From JASHSH01 sp036490215 (GTDB lineage: Bacteria; Pseudomonadota; Alphaproteobacteria; Rhodospirillales; Magnetospirillaceae), in contig DASXEH010000006.1 in the NCBI GenBank assembly GCA_036490215.1, forward strand, positions 1-64,000: 64,000 nucleotides of DNA. The letters are read 5' to 3'. The notes under the pieces are model-generated. The model had not been told where the DNA came from, searched no databases, and worked only from the letters and a program-made list of their open reading frames with translations. Shown piece by piece: positions 35,096 to 44,000 of this stretch (its first letter is position 1; every line of letters starts with the position of its first letter). The position numbers and the translations under genes are program-made.

Positions 35096-38000
35096 TTAGC
35101 TCCAGACGAAGTTGCTGGCGCTGAGCGCGGACCCGGTTACACCCGTCAGGGTGATCGCCATATCGCCAGCCCCGGCCACGCCGGTGGAGTCGATATGCAG
35201 GACATGGGTGCTGGTATCGAAGTATTCCTCCGGTCCCGTACCCGAGGCGAAGCTGGTGAAGCCCGACCCAACCGTGACTGAAGTCGGATAGGTGCCACCA
35301 TTCAGCATGCCCTGGAAGAACAAGTGGTCGTGAGTCGGATCGAAGTTGTTGATCGTGATGCCGGCGCCCACCGGCGACTCACTGGTCGAGGTGAAGGCGA
35401 CGATATCCGGACCGGTTCCGGTGCCCAGCGAGATGACGTCGGCACCTGTCGCCGCACCCATCGTGATCGTGTCGCCGCCCGCGCCACCGATATAGGTGAA
35501 CGGATTGGCTGTACCGATCGTGATGTAGTTCGGTTGGCTGCCGCCGATGATCGTTTCGACGTTGGAGACGGTGACCAGATTCGAACCGGCGCTCGACAAG
35601 ATCAACTTGTTGTTAGTGCCCGTGCCGAGATCGATCGATGCACCGTAGATGCTCGAGCCGTAGGTAACGGTATCGGCACCGGCACCACCGATCAGCGTCT
35701 CGACGCCCAACACCGTCAACGTATCGCCACCCGAGTATAGAGTGAGCTGATCGCTGCCGAGGCTGAGGTCGATATGGCCGCCGGTGACCGACAGACCCAT
35801 CGTCACGATATCGGAGCCGAAGCCGCCGACCACCGTTTCAATGTTCACGATCGTGACCGTGTTCCCCGTAGAAGCGAGGGTCAACGAGTCGTTGCCACCG
35901 CCGAGATCAATCGTGCCGTCATAGGCTGACTGCAACGTCACAATGTCATTGCTGGCGCCGCCGACGACGGTCTCAACGTTCAGGAGCGTGACCGAGCCAC
36001 CCGCGCTTAGGGGGAGTTGGTCGTCGCCGCCGCCGAGATCGATCGACAAGCCGTTAGCCACCGACGTCAGTGTCACCAGGTCGTCGCCCGCACCGGCAAC
36101 CAGCGTCTCGACATTGGCAATTGATACGGTGTTGTTACCACCGCTGAACAAGGTCAGGCTGTCGCTGCCCGAGCTTAGATCGATCGTGCCGGCGAAGCTG
36201 GTGTTCAGAACAACCTGGTCACTGCCCGCGCCGCCGACGATCGTCTCGACGTTGGATAGGGTGACCGTGCTGCCGCCCGAACCCAGCATGACCTTGTCGC
36301 TACCATCGGAGAGATCGATGGTACCCGAATATCCGGCACCGACCGTCACGAAGTCGTCACCCGTACCGCCGATAATCGTCTCGACGTTGATGAGGGTCAC
36401 GGTGTTGTGAGCTGCGTCGAACAAGGTCAGGCTGTCGGCGCCCGAACCCAGGTCAAGCACGCCGCCGGTATAAGCAGCGCCCAAGGTCACGATATCGTCA
36501 GCCGTGCTGCCGACCAGGGTTTCCACATTGCTGACCGTCAGCGTATTGGAACCGAGGTTCGAGAGGATCAGCTTGTCGGAACCGTTGCCCAGATCGATGA
36601 CGCTGCCGCTATCGATCGCGCCCAGGGTAACGATATCCGCACCCGTGGTGCCGGTTAGAGTGCCGACATTCTCGACAACGATCGTGCTGCTGGTGCCGCC
36701 GAGGAGGATTGTGTCGTCCCCGTTGCCGCCGATCAGCGTCTCGACGTTGTAGACGGTCGCGGTGTTGTCGGCCGTGTTGTTGAAGGTCAACACGTCGGAA
36801 CCCGCACCCAGGTCGATGAGGCCGCCGGTGAATTCGACACCCAGGGTGACATGATCGGAACCCGTGCTGCCCATGATGGTCTCGACATTCGAGATCGTCA
36901 CGGTGTTGCCGGCCCCGCCCAGCGTGACCTTGTCGGTACCATCGGAGAGATCGACCGTGCCGGCGACAAGAGAGGTCGTGAAGGTAACGATATCGTCACC
37001 CGTACCACCAATCACTGTTTCGACGTTGACCAGCGTGACCGTGTTATGGGCCGCGTTGAACAACGTGACACTGTCGGTACCCGAGCCGAGGTCAATCGTG
37101 CCGCCGGTATAGGCCGCACCGATGGTGATGACATCATCGCCGGTACCGCCGATCACCAGGGTCTCGACGTTACTGACCGTGATTGTGTTGCCGCCGATCG
37201 AGAAGCTCAGCTTGTCGGTACCAGAACCCAGGTCAAACGAACCCGCGGTCACTGAGGTGCTGACCGTCACGATATCGGCACCGGTCGTGCCTGTGAGCGT
37301 CTCGATATTGCTCATCGCAATCGTGCTGCCGACCCCACCGAGGATGATCACGTCGTCACCCGTGCCGCCGACGAGGGTTTCGACGTTGATCACGGTCACG
37401 GTGTTGTTCGCCGCGTTGAACAGCGTCAACGTATCGTTGCCCGCGCCGAGATCCACGTAAGTACCCGTGGCGTCGAAGCCATAGGTAACCTTGTCGATAC
37501 CGGCGCCGCCGATCAGTGACTCGACGTTGGAGACCGTAGTCGTCGACCCCGAAGAGGCCAGCGTCAACTTGTCATCCCCACCCATCAGGTCGATCGATCC
37601 GCCGACCAACGAAGTGGTGAGCGTGACGAGGTCGCTGCCCGTACCGCCAATGATCGTCTCGACATTCGTCAAGGTGATCGTGTTGGTCGCGGAGTTGAAC
37701 AAGGTCAGGCTGTCGGCGCCCGAGCCGAGATCGATCGTGCCGCCGGTGTAAGCGGATCCGATCGTGATCGCGTCGCTGTTGGTGCTACCAACCAGGGTTT
37801 CGACGTTCATCACGGTCACGGTGTTGGCCAGACCGGTCCCGTTGAACAGGGTCAGCTTATCGCTGCCCGCGCCCAGATCGATGGTGCTGCCGGTACTTTG
37901 ACCCGTCAGTGTGACGATATCGGTGCCCGTGGAACCGATCAGGGTTTCGATGCCCGTCACCGCGATCGTGCTGCTCGTGCCGCCAATCTGGACATAGTCG

Positions 38001-41000
38001 TCGGCCGTGCCGCCCACCAAAGTTTCAACGTTGAGAATGGTGACGGTGTTATTGGCCAGGCCAGACAGGATGAGCTTATCCGCGCCCGAACCGAGATCGA
38101 TCGTGCCGCCGGTGGTAGCCGTACCCAGCGTCACCTGGTCGCTGCCGACGCCCGCCACGATGGTTTCCACGTTGTACAGGGTCAACGTGTTACCGCTGCC
38201 GCCCATGGTCAACTTGTCGTCGCCATCGGAGAGATCGATGCTGCCATTGGCCGTACCGGTCAGGGTCACGACGTCGTCACCCGCACCGCCGAGGATCGAC
38301 TCGACGTTCGTTACGGTGACGGTGCTCGCCCCCGTGTTGAACAGATTGAGCGTATCGCTGCCGGAGCCAAGGTCGATGAACCCACCTGTATAGGTGGCCC
38401 CCAGCGTCACGACATCGGCAAGCGTGCCGCCAACTACGGTCTCGACGTTGACCACGGTTATCGTGTTGACCGCGTTAGCCAGGGTCAGCTTGTCAGCACC
38501 GCTACCGAGATCGACGTAGCTGCCGGTGGACTGCGCCCCCAGGACGACCAGATCACTGCCGGTGCCGCCGGTGATGGTCTCAACGTTACTGACCGTGATC
38601 GTGTTGGCAGCCGAGTTGTACAAGGTCAGCGTGTCGTCACCGGCACCCAGATCGAACTTGCCGCCGGTGAGGGCGTTACCCATGACAATCGTGTCGTCAC
38701 CGGTACCGCCAGTGATGGTCTCGACGTTGAAAACCGTGATCGTATTGGCCGCGGCGTTGAACAGCGTCAACTTATCGGCGCCCGAACCCAGGTCGATCTT
38801 GCCGGAGGTGAAGTCGAAGCCCAGGACGACGTTGTCGGCCCCGACCGAACCAACGATGGTTTCGACGTTGCTGACGGTAACCGTCTGGCCCGTGGTGCCG
38901 CCGAGGGTGACGATGTCGTCGCCCGCACCGCCGAGGATATTCTCGACGTTGATGACGGTAACCGTATTGACCGTGCCGCTCGTGGCGTCGAACAGATTCA
39001 GCGTATCGACGCCCGAGCTCAGATCGATCGTGCCGCCAGTGTAAAGTGCGCCCAACGTTACGACATCGGCAAGTGTGCCACCGATTAAGGTTTCGACGTT
39101 GACAACCGTAACGGTGTTGTTCGCCACGTTGGCAAGCGTGAGCTTGTCAGCGCCCGAGCCAAGGTCGACGAAGACACCCGTCGCCTCGTTGCCCAGCACC
39201 ACGATGTCGGAGCCAGTGCCACCGGTTACGGTCTCGACATTGAGAACGGTGACCGTGTTAACCGCTGCGTTGAACAACGTCAGCGTGTCGTCGCCGGACC
39301 CGAGGTCATAGATGCCTCCGGTCGAGGCGTTGCCGATCGTAACCGCATCGTCGCCGGTTCCGGCCATTACGGTCTCGATATTGAGAACTGTCAGCGTGTT
39401 GCCGGCGGCGTTCAGCGTCAGCTTATCCGAGCCCGCTCCCAGGTTGATCGTGCCGCCGGTGTAGGACGAACCGAGGGTTACGATGTCACTGCCGCTGCCA
39501 CCAACCAGGGTCTCGATATTGATGATCGTGACGGTGTTGGCCGTGTTGGCCAGGACCAGCTTGTCGTCGCCATCGCCGAGATCCAGTAACCCGCCCGTGA
39601 GCGCGTTGCCGAGCGTGACGACGTCGTCGCCATTGCCACCGATCAGCGTCTCGACATTGACGATCGTGATCGTATTGGCCACGCCGTTGAACAACGTGAT
39701 TTGGTCACCGCCCGAGCCGAGGTCAAAGACGCCGCCGGTGATCTGGCCGTCCAAGGTGACGACGTCGACGCCCGTGCTGCCGACCAGCGTCTCGACATTG
39801 ACGACTGTGATCGTGGTGCCGACACCATTGGCCAGGATCAGCTTGTCGGTGCCGGAGCTCAGATCGACGAAACCGCCGGTGTAGGGGTTCGTCAGCGTCA
39901 CGACGTTGTTCGCCGTACCACCCATGAAGGTTTCGACATTGGCAATGGTAATCGTGTTATTCGCCGCCGTGCTGAGCAGAGTCAGGCTGTCGTCGCCCGA
40001 GCCGAGATCATAGTAGCCACCAGTGATCTGGCCGCTCAGCTGGATCACGTCGTCGGCCGTGGTCGCAATCAAGGTTTCGACGTTGACGACCGTGACCGTG
40101 TTGCCGGCCGCCCCGCTATACAGCGTCAGCTTATCGCTGCCCGCGCCGAGGTCGATCGTGCCCGCGGTGAAGTCGTAGCCCAGTGTGACTTGGTCACTAC
40201 CCGACGAACCGTAAATCGTCTCGACATTGGTGATATTGACCGTGCTGCCAGCGGTGCCGCCCAGATGGATGGTATCGTCACCCGTCCCGCCGATGATCGT
40301 CTCGACGTTGAACGTCGTGATCGTGTTCGTCGCCGAGTTGAACAGCGTCAGGCTGTCGGTGCCCCCGGCGAGATCGATCGTCCCGCCCGTGCTGGCAGCA
40401 GCCAAGGTAACGTTATCTACACCCGAACCGCCGACAAGCGTCTCGACGTTCAGAATGCTGACCGTGTTGCCGCTGGCGCCGAGCGTCAGCTTGTCCGTAC
40501 CAGAACCGAGATCGATGAGGCCGCCGGTGTAGGCCGCAGTGAGGGTAACGAGATCGTCACCAGTGCCGCCGGTCAGCGTTTCAACATTCGCTACCGTGAT
40601 GGTGTTATGCGCGGCATTGAACAGAGTCAGGGTGTCGTCGCCGCCGGCAAGATCGATCGTGCCGCCGGTGGCTTGAGCGCCGATTGTGACCGCGTCGTCG
40701 CCTGTACTGCCGATCACCGTCTCGATGTTGATGATCGTGAGGGTATTGTTGGTGGCGCTGCTGAACAACGTGAGCTTATCCGCACCGGCCCCAAGATCGA
40801 TTGAGCCACCGGTGAAGGCCGAGCCGAGCGTCACGTTATCGCTGCCGGAGCCACCAATCAGGGTCTCGATATTGACGATCGTGACCGTGTTGGTTGTGTT
40901 AGCCAAAGTGAGCTTGTCATCGCCGTCACCAAGGTCGAGCGTGCCGGTCGTGATGGCATTACCCAATGTGACGATGTCATCACCGGTGCCGCCGATCAGC

Positions 41001-44000
41001 GTTTCGACGTTGACGATCGTGATCGTGTTGGTCGCGGAGCCGAACAGTGTGACCTGGTCATGGCCCGAGCCGAGATCGAAAGTGCCACCGGTAATCGCGC
41101 CACTCAGCGACACGATGTCGTCACCGGTGCTGCCGATCAGGGTTTCGACATTGATGACGGTGACCGTGTTGTGGGCCGAGGCGCCCAGGATCAGCTTGTC
41201 GCTGCCCGAGCTTAGATCGATCGAACCACCGGTGTAGCCGCCGCTCAGGGTGACGACGTTGTTCGCCGTACCGCCCATGAAGGTTTCGACATTGGCGATG
41301 GTAATCGTGTTGTTCGCCGCGGTGCTGAGCAGAGTCAGGCTGTCGTCGCCCGAACCGAGATCGTAGTAGCCCGAGGTGATCACGCCGCCGAGCTGGATCA
41401 CATCGTCGGCCGTGGTCGCAATCAAGGTTTCGACGTTGATGACCGTGACCGTATTACCGGCCGCGCCGCTATACAGCGTCAGCTTATCGCTGCCCGCGCC
41501 GAGGTCGATCGTGCCCGCGGTGAAGTCGTAGCCCAGGGTGACTTGGTCACTACCCGACGAGCCGTAAATCGTCTCGACATTGGTGATATTGACCGTGCTG
41601 CCGGCGGTGCCGCCCAGATGGATGGTATCGTCACCCGTCCCGCCGATGATCGTCTCGACGTTGAACGTCGTGATCGTGTTCGTCGCCGAGTTGAACAGAG
41701 TCAGGCTGTCGTTACCCGCGGCCAGGTCGATCGTCCCGCCCGTGCTGGCCGCGCCCAAGGTGACGTTATCGACACCTGAACCACCGACCAACGTCTCGAT
41801 GTTGAGAATAGTGACCGTGTTGCCACTGCCGCCCAGAGTCAGCTTGTCGCTGCCCGAGCCCAGATCGATCGTGCCACCGGTATAGGCGCTGGTCAGCGTA
41901 ATGACATCGACGCCCGTGGTGCCCGTCAAGGTTTCGACGTTGGACACCGTGACGGTGTTGCCCGTGCCGCCCAGGGTCAGGCTGTCGTCGCCGGAGCCCA
42001 GATCGATCGAGCCGCCGGTAATGCTCGTGGTGTAGGTGACGACATCGTCGGCCGTCGTGCCGATCAGTGACTCGACATTGGCCAGCGTGATGGTGTTCCC
42101 GGCCGCGCCGCTGAACAGAGTCAGCTTGTCGGCGCCCGAGCCAAGATCGATCAGACCTTCGGTGACATCGAAGGTCAGCGTGACTTGGTCGCTGCCGGTG
42201 CTGCCGATCAGAGTCTCGACATTGGCGACATGGAGAGTGCTGCCGGTGCCCGTCACAGTGACGATGTCGTCGGCCGCGCCGCCGGCGATCGTCTCGACGT
42301 TGATCACCGTGATTGTGTTGTTAGCGGCGTCAGACAAGGTGAGACTGTCCGAGCCCGAGCCGAGATCGATCAGGCCGCCGGTCACGTTGTTGCCGAGCGT
42401 AACGATGTCGGTGCCGGTACCGGCAACGATCGTTTCGATATTGGTCAGCGTGACGGTGTTGCCCGCCGACGCCAGCGTGATCTTGTCGCTGCCATCGCTG
42501 AGGTCGATCGTGCCGGTATAGGAGGCACTCAAAGTAATGATGTCGTTGCCGGTACCGCCCACCAGCGTCTCGACATTGGCGATCGTCAGCGTGGTCGCGG
42601 TGAAATTGCCGATCGTCAGGCTATCCGCGCCCGAACCGAGATCGATGAAGCCGCCAGTATAGGTGGCGCCGGTGGTGACGATATCGTCACCGGTGGTGCC
42701 GATCAGCGTTTCGACGTTGCTGACCGTCAGCGTGTTGGTGGCGGCCGTAGCCAGCGTCACCTTGTCGACGCCGCCGGCGAGATCGATCACGGTACCCGTC
42801 GCCGCCGTCGTCAGAATGACGGTGTCAGCGCCTGTGCCACCCGTGATGGTTTCCACATTGGCGGCCGAGATCGTATTGGCTGCGCCGGTCAGAGTCAGGG
42901 CGTCGTCACCCGCACCCAGGTCGATTCGCAGGCCCGTGCTGGCGTTACCCAGAATGATCGTGTCGTCGCCGGTGCCGCCGGTGATCGTCTCGACGTTGAG
43001 GACGGTCACCGTGTTGTTCTGTGCGTTGAACAGAGTCAGGCTGTCGCTGCCGGCGCCCAGGTCGATCGTGCCGGTGGTCTGGTCGAAGCCGCCGACAACG
43101 ACGTCGCTGCTGGTGCCGCCAATGACGGTCTCGATATTGGCGATCGTGATGGTATTGACGTTCGAGCCGGTGAGGCTGGCCAGAACCAGTTTGTCCGAAC
43201 CGGTGCTGAGATCGTAAAGGCCGCCCGTGAGTTGGCCGGTGACGTAAACCACGTCATCGCCCGTGCCGCCGAGAATGGTCTCGACGTTGGTGACGGTCAG
43301 CGTGTTGTGGGCCGCATTGAACATCGTCAGCGTGTCGCTGCCGCTGCCCAGATCCACCGAGTAACCGGTGATCGTCGCAGTGCCCAGGGTGACGTTGTCG
43401 TCGCCCGCGCCGCCGACGAGGGTCTCGACATTCGACACGGTCAGCGTGTTGCCGCCGGTTGCCAGAGTCAGCTTGTCGTTGCCGCTACCCAGATCGATCA
43501 CGCTATTCGTGGTCGAAGCGGTCAGGGTGATGACGTCGGTACCGGTGGTGCCCATCAACGTCTCAATGGCCGACACAGACACCGTGCTGCTCGTGCCGAT
43601 GATCTGGACGTAATCGTCGCCCGTACCGCCGATCAGCGTTTCAACGTTGATGACGGTGACGGTATTCGCTGTAGCCGGCGTGTCATAGAGCGTCAGGCTG
43701 TCGGCGCCGGCGCCCAGGTCGATCGTGCCCGCGGTGAAGTCAAGGCCCAGCGTCACCTTATCGACGCCGGTGCCGCCGACGATGGTTTCGACATTGATCA
43801 GCGTGACGGTGTTGCCAGCATTGGCCAACGTCACCTTATCGGTGCCGTCGCTTAGATCGATCGTGCCCGAGAACGCGGAAGCCAGCGTGACGACATCGTC
43901 GCCCGTGCCACCAGTCAAGGTTTCGACGTTGGCCACGGTCAGCGTGTTATGGGCCGCGTTGAACAGCGTCAGGCTATCGGCGCCCGAACCGAGATCGTAT

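Noticed and set aside
37898..43855. Long plus-strand open frames opposite the giant repeat gene, including ones of several hundred codons
   Set aside because: They are antisense shadows of the repeat array. The periodic DNA has few stops in the other frames, so the frames repeat with the same 45-codon period and have no independent start signals.
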